Below are positions 34,517 through 46,869 of a stretch of DNA of 64,000 nucleotides, piece after piece. Under the pieces are notes generated by a model. It was not told the DNA's origin. It did not search any database and saw only the letters and a list, made by a program, of their open reading frames with translations. The position numbers and the translations under genes were made by a program. How positions within the stretch are numbered: position 1 is the stretch's first letter; each line of letters begins with the position of its first letter. Source of the stretch: Cryptomeria japonica (lineage: Eukaryota; Streptophyta; Pinopsida; Cupressales; Cupressaceae); the NCBI RefSeq assembly GCF_030272615.1, contig NC_081413.1, positions 553,561,136 to 553,625,135 on the forward strand. The letters are read 5' to 3'.

Positions 34517-34833
34517 TGATAGGGGTGGATGGATTGGATCAATACAATATATTGAAACACAAACACATAGAAAGACACAAAAAATATAAACAAATAAATT
34601 CAATCAATTCTTCCATGTGCTAAGGCACATTTTTCATTTATAACTTGAATCCATTACATCCATCTCACTTGATGCTAAAACCATTACATTTTCCTCCTTA
34701 AATAGAGGTCTTTGGAAAATTCTATAAACATCTTAGGCCTTTAGGCCAACCTTACAAAATATTAAATATTTTGCCCTTGTAGAAAATTTTGTTCAAATAA
34801 TCATCGGGGTGAGAGAAATTACATATCTCAACA
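34517..34833 (-). repeat. 5' LTR of the non-autonomous element
   Basis: Plus-strand ends are TGATAGGGGTGGATGG and ATCTCAACA. It is homologous to 31791-32076. The TSD TTTAT follows at 34834. Confidence 0.88.
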
Positions 34834-34889
34834 TTTATTTTTTGTGTTATATTTTCTCTATTTTTCGCTTGTCTCTGCTCTGCCTAGCA

Positions 34890-35480
34890 GAAGGTTTCCA
34901 CAACACCTTGTAAACAAGTCTATTTTGTGAAAACCCCTGTGATTATTGCACTATGAGAAGACATTTTTGTCAGGCATTCTTTTTTTAAAGTTTATATCTT
35001 CAGTGTAGAAAATGTGGGTTACCGTTTTACAAATGCCATTTCCAAAATTTATAAAAAATTTCAATGCATTTTAATGCAAAACCTACAATTATTACATTTC
35101 ATTCTTTGAAACAACAATCTTTGAAGAATTTTATCAAATAATCCATGTACTTTTCTTATGTTCCTATGCGTTGCATGCATGTCTTCCCATGCAATACTAC
35201 TTTTATCACTTTTCAAGACTAAGTGTGAGGAAAGTGTAGAGTTGGCTCTGCACCAGCCAATTACATTTGCTTGAAAGTTCCTAGAATCTACTCAACAAAC
35301 TCATCCTATGTGATCCTGCAACTATGGCATAGCATGTGGATGCTAGTAGTCCTCTTCCAAATCCTTTTCAACAAATCATTTTAAGCATATTATGAAACTA
35401 CTTTTCCTTCAACACGAGCATGAGAATAATGGTGAGTGTTGTAGAAGACTCCAACTTTCCAATGCAAAAGTTTAGAATTT
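34890..35480 (-). pseudogene. PPR-like relic, upstream part
   Basis: The minus strand around 35105-35180 reads like a decayed PPR repeat (HGLFDKILQ after a degraded DMYAKC-type stretch), and 35270-35290 resembles the TFKQMQLAG hinge of the relic at 27310-27360. Frames are lost between pieces. It is a dead gene, possibly the other part of the relic at 31040-31370. Confidence 0.5.
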
Positions 35481-35894
35481 GAATGCTAGGAAAATAGGGC
35501 AACTAGCTCTAACTAGAGAGAATGACTGTAAAGAACATACAATGAATCCAGAATCTCTTCAAAGATTGGCGTATTATCTAGAGTCATAAGGGGTGGAAGT
35601 CACAACATAGGGACTAAATAGAGAAAATAGGCACATACCAGAAATGAGACCAACACAATAAAATGTTCAATCTAAAATATATACATGGTAGGGGATGCCT
35701 ACCTCAAAGCCAAATTTTGATGGTCAAGCAAATCCATTGATAGTTTCAGGAAAATAGATGCCATTGTGGAATATTGAAAGACAACTATGAAGCACCTGTG
35801 AAATCAATTGTAAGCTTGCTCCTTGAACATTAGTCCTGAAATTTTCTACATCTGTATCTTCCCTAGGTGAGGCGACATGTCCAAATAACCATTC
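35481..35894. other. Intergenic DNA, nothing recognised
   Basis: No supported feature. Sequence before the next LTR start is mixed and non-coding. Confidence 0.4.
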
Positions 35895-36800
35895 TGTTGG
35901 CAATTGACACTCATTGGATTCATATGTTGTCATTAATGACAACATGGCAACATAGCTACTTGGCAACAAGATTCATAAGGAAGCTTACACCAACATTGAC
36001 ACTGGCACTGGCATCCAACACTTCAATGAAGCCGACATCAGGCTTGGACCCAAAGGAATTTTTATTTGTAAAATCATTTTATTGTATAAAGCCGACATTG
36101 TATATCTTTTGTAATACATTGTAAGCTGACATAAGGCTTATTGTTTGGAAGGGTATATAGGTCAGTCTGCTAGGTCATTTTGTATATGGTGACATAGGAG
36201 GATATAGCAGAATTGTATAATGCAAAGTATATGTATGTAGATCATTTGTATGCGAATGTTATATCATGCAATGATCTGTAGATAGTTTGGAAAGCCTTCT
36301 TGGAGGAGAAAAGATATCGGTAGAAGTGTTCAGGGTTTATGATTTGGTACAAAGCAGAACTATAACTGGAACTCTTTTTGGCATAGCAGATGCATTTTGT
36401 GAGTTCATTATTACTATTTCATTTTAGAAGAAGCTTGTAGTCAATGAGACTCTTTTTGTGGTGAGTAGTGTGCTCTAGGCAGTGTGCCTTCCTACATGTG
36501 CAGGCCCCCATTTTATGTAATATCCTTTCATATGACCAGTGAACTGATATTGTGGGTCACAAATCCCATCGTGGTTTTTCCTCTTTGAGGTTTTCCATGT
36601 ATAAATTTTGTGTGTTATGGTGTTCATTTATGTGGATGGTTTATTTTCTTCAAGTTATATGTTTCTTCATTTACCGATTTATATGTGTATGTTATAAAAG
36701 GGCAAAATCATATCTTACTGGCAAAACACTACCTAGGAATCTCACTGCTACCTAGACTTGTAGGCTAAGACACACTACCCTAGGCAAGATACAATGAATT
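35895..36800 (+). repeat. Diverged Copia-type LTR relic
   Basis: It starts TGTTGGCAATTGACAC, followed by CATATGTTGTCATTAATGAC. Near 36550-36600 it has GTGGGTCACAAATCCCATCG and CGTGGTTTTTCC. Both features recur in the solo LTR at 38857-40403 (TGTTGGCATTATG, GTTGTCATTGATG, CACCGTGGTTTTTCCC). The right end is uncertain. Fossil. Confidence 0.6.
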
Positions 36801-38172
36801 GAAAACTGAAGATCACTTCTCTAGGGAAAGATACAATATCACAACATTAAAAGGTTTGCATTAGGTGAACTATTGTAGAAGAAACATATCTAATTTGTTG
36901 ATATTGCAGTCCTCTTTGAAGCTCAATCTGAATCTATCACACTGACTTTGCACACTTTATAAACTTTACATCAACTCTCACATCTCCAAAAGAAGATATA
37001 TGTACACTTATTTTTTCAATTACAAATACACAATTCAAAAATAATTTTTTCCTTACATATATCCTTTGCAACATCCAAAAAGCATCCATTAGGTTGGCCT
37101 AATAGGACCTAATAAGAGAAACATGTGACAAGGTATAAGTCACTTCTAAACATAATTCATCATCCATTCAATAGATTGTGAATCAACCAAATTCATAGTT
37201 GGCCTTAATGAGATGATAACATACTTTCAAGACATTCTTCAACCAAAATAAAATAGGTCAGGATCAACCACAATTAGTATAACATATTGAGTCAGCTTCA
37301 TACATCAACATTGCATATCAAAGATAGATCCCAACATGATCTAACATCAAATACACAATGCAAACCACCCAAAAAATAATGTGACCCATAAACAACTATT
37401 CTGCATTCACCTCCTTAATTAATTGATAACTAGAAGTTGATGCACAAGTAGTAAATCACTGATCTATCAAACACTGTCTAGATTTGATAGATTGTGCAAC
37501 AATAGTAAGCAATAAATCATTCACCAATTCACCAATAGACTGGAAATTCCTATCATAGTTCGAATACTCTATCCTTACCATGTCCCCAAATCCACACTAT
37601 CATATCTATCAATGCGGAGGAATGTGGAGCATTCTTCTACTTGCCTTGAGATTGTTCCTTTGTCAAATTGGGATTGAAGGATCAAAAACATATAACTTTT
37701 GTTGTAGACAATGAAATCAACTAAAACCTTGATAGTATGCACAAAAACCATCACCAGGCATAAATCCAGATCTGCATGACTAAAAGATGCAATGCAGTAG
37801 GATGCAGAGCAAAACACTAACCCACAATCATAAAGAGACTCATTGTCTCAACATAAACATTTTCTTCAAACTGTCAGTCATGAGGTTGAACTAGGACTAT
37901 TGTCAAGACATATCTCAAGCATGCAAACTCTAACCAAAGTGTCTTCACTATAAACATAAGTTATGCCATGAGAAACCATACATACCATGGACTCTGAACT
38001 GATATTTTGTCAATTGATAAAGCTCTAAATCGACTTCTACATCAATGACCAATAACATCTCCAACACATTCTCCATCTATCCAAACTAAGTGACAACACA
38101 TATTGTTAGACATCATTATTGACATTAATGACTACATATATTGCTAATCATTCTCTGAACAAGTCTCCAACA
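36801..38172 (-). repeat. Probable minus-strand Copia-type LTR relic, left end unknown
   Basis: On the minus strand an LTR would start TGTTGGAGACTTG at 38172, followed by GTAGTCATTAATGTC, the same style as the other TGTTGG LTRs here. Immediately upstream in element order is a purine tract (GACAAAGGGGGAGAT; complement at 38173-38187). How far left the LTR runs could not be decided, so 36801 is only a limit. Confidence 0.5.
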
Positions 38173-38850
38173 ATCTCCCCCTTTGTCAATGATGGAAATA
38201 CTATGTACATATTTGCAAAAGTCTATACAAACTCCACCTTAGCTGTTATCTCTCCCCCTTTGACATCAAGGACAAAGGACATAGAATTTACACTAGTTAA
38301 AATAAAGTTGTACATACTCCCCATTAATATGTGCACACATCTCAAAATTCTTCCCCTTGGATGGAGAATCCTCAAAAATCGATACAAATATCCTCAACAA
38401 AAATGGTAACCAAAAGTGTATCTTGTCTATACCTTAGCAACACCTTTGTAAAGTAAAATACCTTATATTATGTCTTCAACTATGCAAGAGTAGTCTTGCA
38501 TGCAACTATAGTCGAAGAAATAATTTTGTTCTGACATTCAAATTGTAGGAATAAGTGTTCTGCTATACCAATTTCATCCAATACCTTCATCTTCTTCTCA
38601 ATATGCACCACTTCTCTCAAAACTGCAAACAAGGACACCAACCTTAGGTCAATAGTCTCCCTTGAAAAATATAACTGTTTCTTGATCTAATTCCATTGTT
38701 CCTATAGAAAATCTAGCTACATAAGATGTTGACCAATCTACACAAGGAGGGATCCATCTTTATCTTTCTCCAAGTCATATGCATTGTTCATTTGAAAAAT
38801 CTGAAACTCAATTGAGTCCATTTGTGCTTTGATAATTGTTGATGGGCCTT
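38173..38850 (-). mobile_element. Internal remnant of the minus-strand LTR element
   Basis: It begins at the purine tract beside the LTR and has a second such tract near 38251-38266. The minus strand has short protein-like runs (for example KVLDEIGIAEHLFLQFECQN near 38490-38560) that I cannot assign to a pol domain. Heavily decayed fossil. Confidence 0.4.
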
Positions 38851-38856
38851 TTGAGA

Positions 38857-40403
38857 TTGTTGGCATTATGTGAACCGGTATGAGGAAATAATGACATTGT
38901 ATGTTGTCATTGATGTCAATATGCTGAAGAAGTGAGAACCGGCATATGAGAGAACCGGTAGAACAATATGAACGGACATTTGTGCCAAAGTGAAGCGGTG
39001 TGTTTGTTCATGATGAATTGGCATATAGTTATGGGAACCGGCACATGGAAGTGTTGTATGACTACCGGTTGGTAGTCTCAACTTCAGGGTTTCCGGTTTA
39101 AGTGCTTCAAGCCTGTGTGGCTCAACCGGTGACTTTGTGTGATGAGTTAGCATGGTAACAAAGAATAGATCGTGTTTCCACGTAAGCCTTGTGCGCGTGA
39201 AGGTTTTTGCATGAAGGATATTGTTCCTATCTACCTCGGGAATGTGAGAAGTCTGTAAAATGGTGATAACATGCGATGGGTTATCAGCCACCATAAAATT
39301 GGTGGAAATGGGCGATGGAGAATGTCTTGAGATTGGATCAAGAACTACTGCATTTAATGTAGTGTGCTCAACGGTCAGGATTGAACCGTTCGAATTCCTT
39401 AACCTAACAGGTTTAGGGTTTAGGGTTTAGGTTTTATGCTTCCGACCTATCTGTTTCCCTATAAGGTTGATATTGTGTCTCTTTCTGAGGTTGTTGGCAA
39501 AATTTGTGTGTGTGTATCCAAGAGAAGGGATACATGATTCTTGCCACACCAAAAGGAGAGAAGTGATACCTATAGAGTGTAAGTGCAGAAGGTGAAGAGG
39601 ATCTTGAGCGGATCTGCATTGGCATTGAGTGCTGTTACGAGATCATTGTAATACCTGTTGATCTCTAACCACCTCAACAGTTGGAAAATCCCTTAATAGG
39701 GTAGCCTTAACTGGCTTGCTGTAAATCCTTTAACAGGGTAATTCAAAGCTATTGAGTTCGAAATCCTTTAGCTATTGAGTTTGAAATCCTTTAGCTATTG
39801 AGTTCTTGAAATCCTCTAACAAGGTAACCTTTAACAGGGTTTAACCCTTAACCGGGTATTCTAGCCATCCCTTAATCGGGTGATCCCTAACAGGATCAGT
39901 TCCTAGCAGAACCTATTGTAATGTCTCTAACCGGACAAGGTTCCTAACAGAGCGGACTTCTAAAGAGTTCAAAAATAGATTGTGGGTATTCATCCCCACC
40001 GTGGTTTTTCCCAGTTGGGTTTCCACGTGAAAAATATGTGTGTCATGTGTGATGCTTTGCTATTGTCTGTCAAGCATATGATGGTTCAGTGTTTTATGCT
40101 TGTCAATAAAACATGTTGAACTAGATGTTATTATGGTCTGATGATAGATTACCTGTTTATGCATAAGGGTGAAATGGTAGTGTAGCCTTGAGTTGAGTGA
40201 AAAGCTAAGTGAGTAACTAGTTAATGCTTGTCTCAGTCATTCTTAGCTTTACCGGTTGCACTCTATTTCAAACCAGTGTCACTGTTTGCCAGTCATTTGA
40301 AGTGTCTTCTATCAAACCAATTTAGAACTATATTTTTGTCTGTACTGATTCACCCCCCCCGCTTCCCCCCTCTCAGTACAGGGTTAGTGCTATCCGTTCA
40401 TCA
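38857..40403 (+). repeat. Solo Copia-type LTR, about 1.55 kb
   Basis: Starts (T)TGTTGGCATTATGTGAACC and ends GCTATCCGTTCATCA. Flanked by the direct repeat TTGAGA (38851-38856 and 40404-40409), as expected of a target-site duplication, though its exact length is uncertain by one base. It has no internal element sequence, so this is a solo LTR left by LTR-LTR recombination. It has a series of AACCGGT motifs, a degenerate tandem TTTAACAGGGTA-like array (39670-39960) and a C-rich end CACCCCCCCC. Confidence 0.78.
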
Positions 40404-40404
40404 T

Positions 40405-41564
40405 TGAGACAAAAGTGAATTAGGGTTTGAAGATAATAAAACCACAAACTAACGAAATTAACCCAATACATTGAAACAAAAGTGAACCTAATAGATCAAG
40501 CCATAATCCAAATAAGGAAAGGGCTAAAATTATGATTAGATTCATTGGTTGGGAATAGTTATCCTCTTTCTTAGTTGAATTTGGAAGATAATTATGAAAT
40601 TAGGGTATTTAATAAGGAACAATTGAATTAAACTATTAAATAAACTGCTACAAATATCCCACAGAGCCACAAACTGAGATCTGGGCAAAATAAGATGTTT
40701 AGAACTTTAGAAACTATTCCCAAAAGTTTGGCTTGATTTTTCAAGATCAAGTAGTACAGATTTTCCCTAGTCCTTTGAATTTTCCTCTATCAAAAGATGA
40801 ACTTGTTCATCGTTGTCGACTTTTCCAGAATTCTCAAATATAGATCCTGCACCTATTTTTTGTACATAGAAAGAAAGAGAAAGATGTTGGGGATAAGGTT
40901 TTCCTTAGGTCAAATCCACATTTAGGAATTAACCTTGAAATTGAAATATGAATTAAAATGAAAATTACTGCAAAGTGTTTTCCTTTTAAGAGAAAGGCCA
41001 AATCTGAAACAAAAGTTCTTATAATTGAAAATATACCTTGACAAAATTGTGTTTGATTCTCATGCAAGGGCATTAGGATATCTTGTATTATATCTTCAAA
41101 GAAGGTTGATCATGGATGCCATCTCGAATGCATAAAATTGACTTCACTTATGCTCTAATGCTTGATGAAAGCTTGATTGCTTGCTCACTTGAATTTGCTA
41201 GAGTGTTATTGAGATCTTGATTTTAGTTCTATTAGGTTTCAAATGAGAGGGGTAGACCTCCTTTTATACTTGACTGCCCAAAAATTAATTGAATTTTTGA
41301 AGTAGGTTGACATGGGATCAAATTTCCCACTCATTTGAGATGACCGTTGTGGGGATCATGATTAGGAGGACCACAAAACCTAATACCTTGGTCATTAGAA
41401 TTAGGACTCCAACAAGAGGGGGAGATAGTGAAGGTGATGAAAATGTGAAAATGTTAGGTGGCGTGAGAAGAATTAGGACATGCATCAGGCATTGGACACC
41501 AAAGCACAAAAGTAAGGTCTAGGTAAGGACAAAATTGTATACAAATATAATTTATGATGCTACA
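40405..41564 (-). repeat. LTR related to that at 25895-27172
   Basis: On the minus strand it starts TGTAGCATCATAAATTAT and aligns with the gag-element LTR along its length. A minus-strand TATAAAAGG sits near 41262. No gag lies beside it on the left, where the solo Copia LTR is inserted at its edge. Likely a solo or truncated LTR of the same Gypsy family. Confidence 0.68.
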
Positions 41565-43349
41565 CCAAGTATCACTATTAAAATTCTCCTAAAAGATGTA
41601 CAAATGGGAAATCCTCAACCTCCCAAGGTCTCCTTAAGTTGGGTCACAAAAATGCAGGGACAACTAAGTGTTCATGTGGATGACCTTAACAAGAGGCACA
41701 TGTGCTAGTTATAGGCTGGAGGCATAACTTACCTAAGTAGATCCCAAACTTAACGATTGAAATAAAAGATAAAAGATAGATAAGAGAAATAAGAAAATGA
41801 ATCACTAGCTATTTATCCCAACAAACATTATTGACAAAATTCAAGAAATTATTAAGTATGTTAATCAATTTAACATGTCAAATTTACCAATTCAAACATG
41901 TAGATGAAGATAGATTCCAGGAAACAAAATTACCCTTCTTTTCACACATTCATTACAACCTCAAACACCTTAACACACGTAGATTCATTTATGAAACAAA
42001 GATTCTTACAACAATTTAGTTCATTCTTGAATTAAGGAAGATTCTATAGCAAAGAGAAATATGAAAAATTCACAAGAAACACTCCATGAGATCGTAAATC
42101 CACACGTGTTGTTGTATTAAAATGATATTTGCAAATCAATAGTATCCAAGTTCATAATCTCCACAAAATGTATCTTAAAACAACTAGAAATTGTTTGAAA
42201 GCAAAAAAAAAAATTGTACTATGGACCTCAAAGCATCAATTCGTGGACCTTGAAAATAACAAGAAATTATATTTGTAGGAGGAGACCTCCTCAAAATTAG
42301 GAACCAATCCTATCAAAAAGTCAACACCCCCAGAACACTAATACTTGGTACCCCTAGGTCATTGAATAGATCCCTTTAGGATCAAGACTCCAAGCTAAAA
42401 CATCTCTCCTACTTAAGGAGCTATGCGCTCTTACAACTAGGATATGAGAAAGCTCTTTGCAATCCTCCATTGAACCTCCTGGTGGCCACTCAACAGGGTC
42501 CTTCCACTTACAGACCTCCTATAAAGTAGCTTGATTTTATTAATTATATTTTAAGAAATAAAAAATTGAAAAAAAAATTAAAATAAAATTTTAATTTTTT
42601 AAATATAAAGAAATATAAAAATAAAATAAAAATCTATCATTCTTTAAAATTTTTTCTCCTATAACACTTAAATAGTTTTAGCCAATCATAACAAAGAAAA
42701 ATCATTTTTATAAATTGAAAAGTTAAAAATTTCACATGTTAACTTAATAAAATTTAAATATTTTCTAAAAATCAAATAAACTAGTATAGACATCTTAAAT
42801 ACATCTATCTAAAGAAATGTCGAGAGATATCAGTTTTAGAGCTATTTTATTTACCTAAATGTTAGTTAACATTTTGCTTTTTAAATAATATTTATTACAA
42901 ATAGAAACAAATTTTATTTTATCTAAATTTGTTTATTTTTTCATAATACATTTTTTTTTTCTAATTTTAAATTAATTCAAATTTAATTTTTTGTATTAAC
43001 ATTTTAAAATTTTATTTTTATTAAAAATTTATTAAAAATATAATCTATAAAAATATATTTATTTTAATATATAATTTTTCTATCCTTTTACTCAATTTTA
43101 CTAATAATTTTATTTTAAATATTGGTAGATTAATTTAAAAAATAAAATATGTTTATGTTTATTTTATATTTATACATCTATCTATGCCTTTTCTATTTGG
43201 TATCTATTTTGAAAATATTATGTATATAATTAAATATTGGTATTTGATATGTAAATAGTTGTCAAATTTAAGCTAAAATATTGTCATTGTAAAGGCTCAT
43301 TGACACTAATAACATCTTATATAATGGATGGAAAGTCAATTTATTAATA
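41565..43349. other. AT-rich intergenic DNA
   Basis: No gene recognised. 42230-42530 is a little GC-richer and may be old repeat material. 42535-43200 is extremely AT-rich with homopolymer runs. Confidence 0.45.
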
Positions 43350-44180
43350 AAAAAATTGTTTAAAATCCCAAATGTCTTTAAACTCTTGTTGACTTGACCA
43401 AATAATAAATTTTTTTTTTTTTGACTTGGTCAATAAAATATGTGTTATTCTTTCCTATGTTTATTTTAATGGTTACATGACAACGAAGGAAGAAAATTTT
43501 GCAAATTATTATGCCATACTTTGTTTCTTTTCACTCAATTAAAAAGTCAATTTGGAACAACAATGATTGAATATAGAAAAAAATTTATATTAATTAAAAT
43601 CTATATTCATTAGAAATGTCCCCTTTTTTTCAAAAGACCACATGATACCTTTATGAAAAAATCTAACTAGAGACAACCTTAAAGCATGACAACAAATAAA
43701 ACAGAAAACAAATATTGAAATATTTTTTTTTCGAATATTTTAAAAATAAGTAGAATCATATATGTTTTACAAATGAAAAAAAAAAAAAATTATTTAATTA
43801 ATGATTAATATTGGGAAATTAAAAGTAAAATATTTATTTTTCAATTTTTTAAAAATCATTTTCTATATATATTTATAGTTATGATTTTAAGTTTATAATG
43901 AGAAATTTAAACTTAGAGCTTAAATTTTAAATTAATTAAACTTTTAATTGATTTTTATTATTCAAATTAAATTCATGTAATATTATATATTATTAAGTAG
44001 AATATGTTAGATGTTGATTTTAAAATAATCACATAATTTTAATTTATATAGTTGTGAGGGAAATTAAAATTTAATCATGTGTAACCTAATATATTAGGAG
44101 TACTATAAAATTTAACTTATGGATGATGTTTGTATTGCTTTGTCCTTCGTTGAGCTAAACATTAGAGATTTAAGAAATAG
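43350..44180. repeat. P450-unit upstream block, copy 3 (diverged)
   Basis: 43360-43560 resembles 17250-17345 (CTTGTTGACTTGACCAAATAA, ACAACGAAGGAAGAAAATTT), and 43785-44180 resembles 28465-29060 (TTTATAGTTATGATTTTAAG, GAGCTAAACATTAGAGAT). It lies about 3.5 kb upstream of gene C, the same relative place as copy 1 upstream of gene B. Confidence 0.62.
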
Positions 44181-46507
44181 AATTTTCTTTATAATATTTA
44201 ATAATAAATTATCATTCAATATCTATTAGTATAAAAAATAACGATTAAAATATTAATTTAAATTTAATTTTCTTAAATAAAAAAAATAATTCAATTTAGT
44301 CTAAAGTTTAAAAATATTTTAAAATAAAAATAAAATAAAACAATAATCTAAATTTGCAAGAAATTAAAATCTTTAAAAAAAAATAAATTAAGACTTATAA
44401 GAAAACTTTTAAAATATTAAATTTTAAATTGTAAGATAAACAATTCTATTTTATGAAAATGTAATTGTTTAGAAACCAAAATTCATAAGAATAAAATTTA
44501 GTATATATAAATTAATATTTTATTTTTCTTTGTTTAAATCAATTGTTTTGCATTGAGTTTTTGTTCCTTTAAATTGTTGGTTTTTTGCTCCTTAGAATAG
44601 GAATTAAGGAATACAAATATATGGAATAATTTTGTCCACATTCAAAGCTTTGATAACACTATTTTTTCCATAGGTAATCACTTCAAAGAGTTTAAGAGGT
44701 ATATTCATAATATTTCTGTTTATGATAATTTGCTTGTCGATATGTATTTAGTGTGTATTGTTTGGGGAATTAGAGAAATAACTATATTTATTCATGTTCT
44801 TGAAGAATTTCACTTTTGTAATCCAAGTAAAAAAACACAATTTTGTTCCTATAACATAGGCTTATCAATAGAATAATATATTATGCATGTCTATCAATTC
44901 AGTATTATGAAAAAAAATTATTTAAATGTTGTAAAGGATTTTTCTTTTGGTATTTATTAGCTTCGAAGTCTGATACTATTTGAATTTCATTCTTGTAATT
45001 TTATTGAGCATTTGGTTGGATGAATCAAAATCATTTTGTGTTTGAAATAAATTCAAAAGGTTGCATTTCATAGAATTATCTAAGCGTTTCAGGCATAGGT
45101 TGAGACTAAATGTTTTCAAGAATAAATACTTTGTCATCAATAATATGTACAACACAAAGCAACAAATCCTTAACATTACTACCTGAATATGTTATTTAGT
45201 ATATCTTCTATAGTGTACAAAAGTGTTTATTCTATCATATTCTTAGGTAGTTGTAAAAATCAATGATCCTTGTTCCTTGGCTACCAAGTTTGAAGTTTTG
45301 ATTCACAAGAAATATCAACCAACTTTATGGAAAGACTTTAATAATTGTTGTTGTGTTTCTGGATCATTGCATCAATGAAATTGAAAGAAAAAAGATTTTG
45401 CATCATATGTTTAAACATCCTTGATTAGAAATCAATGGCCAATTGGGATACGTAAGTATCGTGATGCGTGAATTCGAAAGAAATTATACCATCTAAGAAA
45501 CTAAACATCGAGATAGGTATCATTAATCTACATCTAGTAACTAGATATAACCATCTTAGTCCATGTTAAATATAATTAGTAATATAGCACATTAATATAT
45601 AATATTTCAGTATTGTATGCTTCTACCTAAGCTCTACTTTTACAACATAAAATCCTACAATAGGAGATATGAAACTTGAGGAGATCCTCATAATTATTTG
45701 AAACTAGGTTGAACAACATTACAAAAATTGGTAAAGATATATTGTAATAGCACCTTTGTTAATATTTAACCATCTAAGACATGTAAAAGAACTAAATTTC
45801 TTGTAACCTGTGATCAAGATTATTGCAATTTCAAGAGTTCAAGAAGGTAGTTATTTCTAAAATTATTTTTAATTGAAGAGGATATAAATATATCAGTTAC
45901 ATAATATTTATTTTCTCAACTATTTCATAGTTATAAATATCCAAAATTATAGCTTGTGAATCCCCAAACCTCTGCTCCCCTCTATTCCCCATTAATTTCT
46001 ATGATTCAAACAATGACATTAAGAATGAAAGCCATGTATAATACATTAGCAAGGCTAAGAAAGGAGAGAAAGATTTTTAAAAGATTATAGTGTGGGGAAA
46101 CATCTATTAGGGATGCATATTATAATACAACACACGATGACTTAGACAAGCTACATCATTAGTATTGTCAAAAAATCTAGGAAAGCACAAACTTTCCCTA
46201 TAAACCTTTACCAAAGATGACATCAATATTTTTCTGCCCATGTATATTGCTATTTAAGTGATTTGAAATTTGGTTTTCTTATGAAATAAAGTGATTCTTT
46301 GTACTATACATAAATTGCATTTCAAAAGTGCCAAAGTTTCTATTCAAAGTATTTAGGGAGTTACTCTAAGAATTGGCTATAACAAATTGAAACAAAATGA
46401 AAAATACAATACATGATGTAAGGCGAAATCTTGTTCCAAGAAAAAATAGATATGGTTTATTAGTCAGGTTTCTCTTAAGAGAAATGCTAAAGGAAGATAT
46501 AAGTTTA
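44181..46507. other. AT-rich intergenic DNA, nothing recognised
   Basis: Non-coding. The few short open frames have no family resemblance. It ends where homology with position 1 of the window begins (46508). Confidence 0.5.
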
Positions 46508-46869
46508 TGTTTTGTTTTGAGATCTTGGCTAGGTTTATAAAGTTAGTTTCATAATTGCGATTTTTCATTTTTGAAGTTTGCTTGTCTTCGTCATCTATTT
46601 GTTTAGAATTTCTTTTTCTTTAATAAAATTATAAATTATTGAAATGCAGGACCATTGATTTATGGATTTGTTCATCTTATGTGCATTACATTTTTGAAAT
46701 TTTCTTGAAGCAGTGTGAAGGATCTATTGAACCAATTAACTTCAAACTTGTTACAATCAAACTCTTTATTATTATTTATAAATATTAGATATTTTCCAAT
46801 TTGATATCTCTCAACATATTTATATTTTTGTAAAATATTGATATGCTAGTCAACAAATAGCATTAAACA

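Larger units (their letters stand above)
31791..34833 (-). mobile_element. Non-autonomous LTR retrotransposon with TSD (fossil, 3.04 kb)
   Basis: Structurally complete minus-strand element. Both LTRs are present (34517-34833 as 5', 31791-32076 as 3'), flanked by the 5-bp repeat TTTAT (31786-31790 and 34834-34838). The primer site (34502-34513; TGGTATCAGAGC on the minus strand) matches initiator tRNA-Met, and a purine tract (complement of 32077-32085) lies beside the 3' LTR. Inside are only a zinc-knuckle segment and a coiled-coil segment, with no reverse transcriptase, RNase H or integrase, so it would depend on a partner element. The LTRs differ at roughly 25 of 285 positions by eye, so it is old. 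The coding part is broken. Confidence 0.85.
31425..34888 (+). mobile_element. Copia-type LTR (31425-31790 and 34834-34888) split by a later insertion
   Basis: Fossil LTR on the plus strand. It starts TGTTGACGTGTGATGC and is preceded by a purine tract AAGGAGGAGTA like a Copia polypurine site. It contains a TATATAATAG box near 31674 and a GAATAAAAG polyadenylation-like motif near 31764, and ends near CTGCCTAGCA (34888). The non-autonomous element at 31791-34833 interrupts it. A few codons of a pol end may lie just before 31425. No flanking TSD was found. Confidence 0.6.

Noticed and set aside
39410-39432. Three TTTAGGG units, like plant telomere repeat
   Set aside because: Only three units, inside a solo LTR; too short to mean a telomere relic.
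25895-41564. The two related LTRs as the ends of a single 15-kb element
   Set aside because: The gag relic lies left of the left-hand LTR in minus orientation, so that LTR is a 5' LTR and the pair cannot bound one element.
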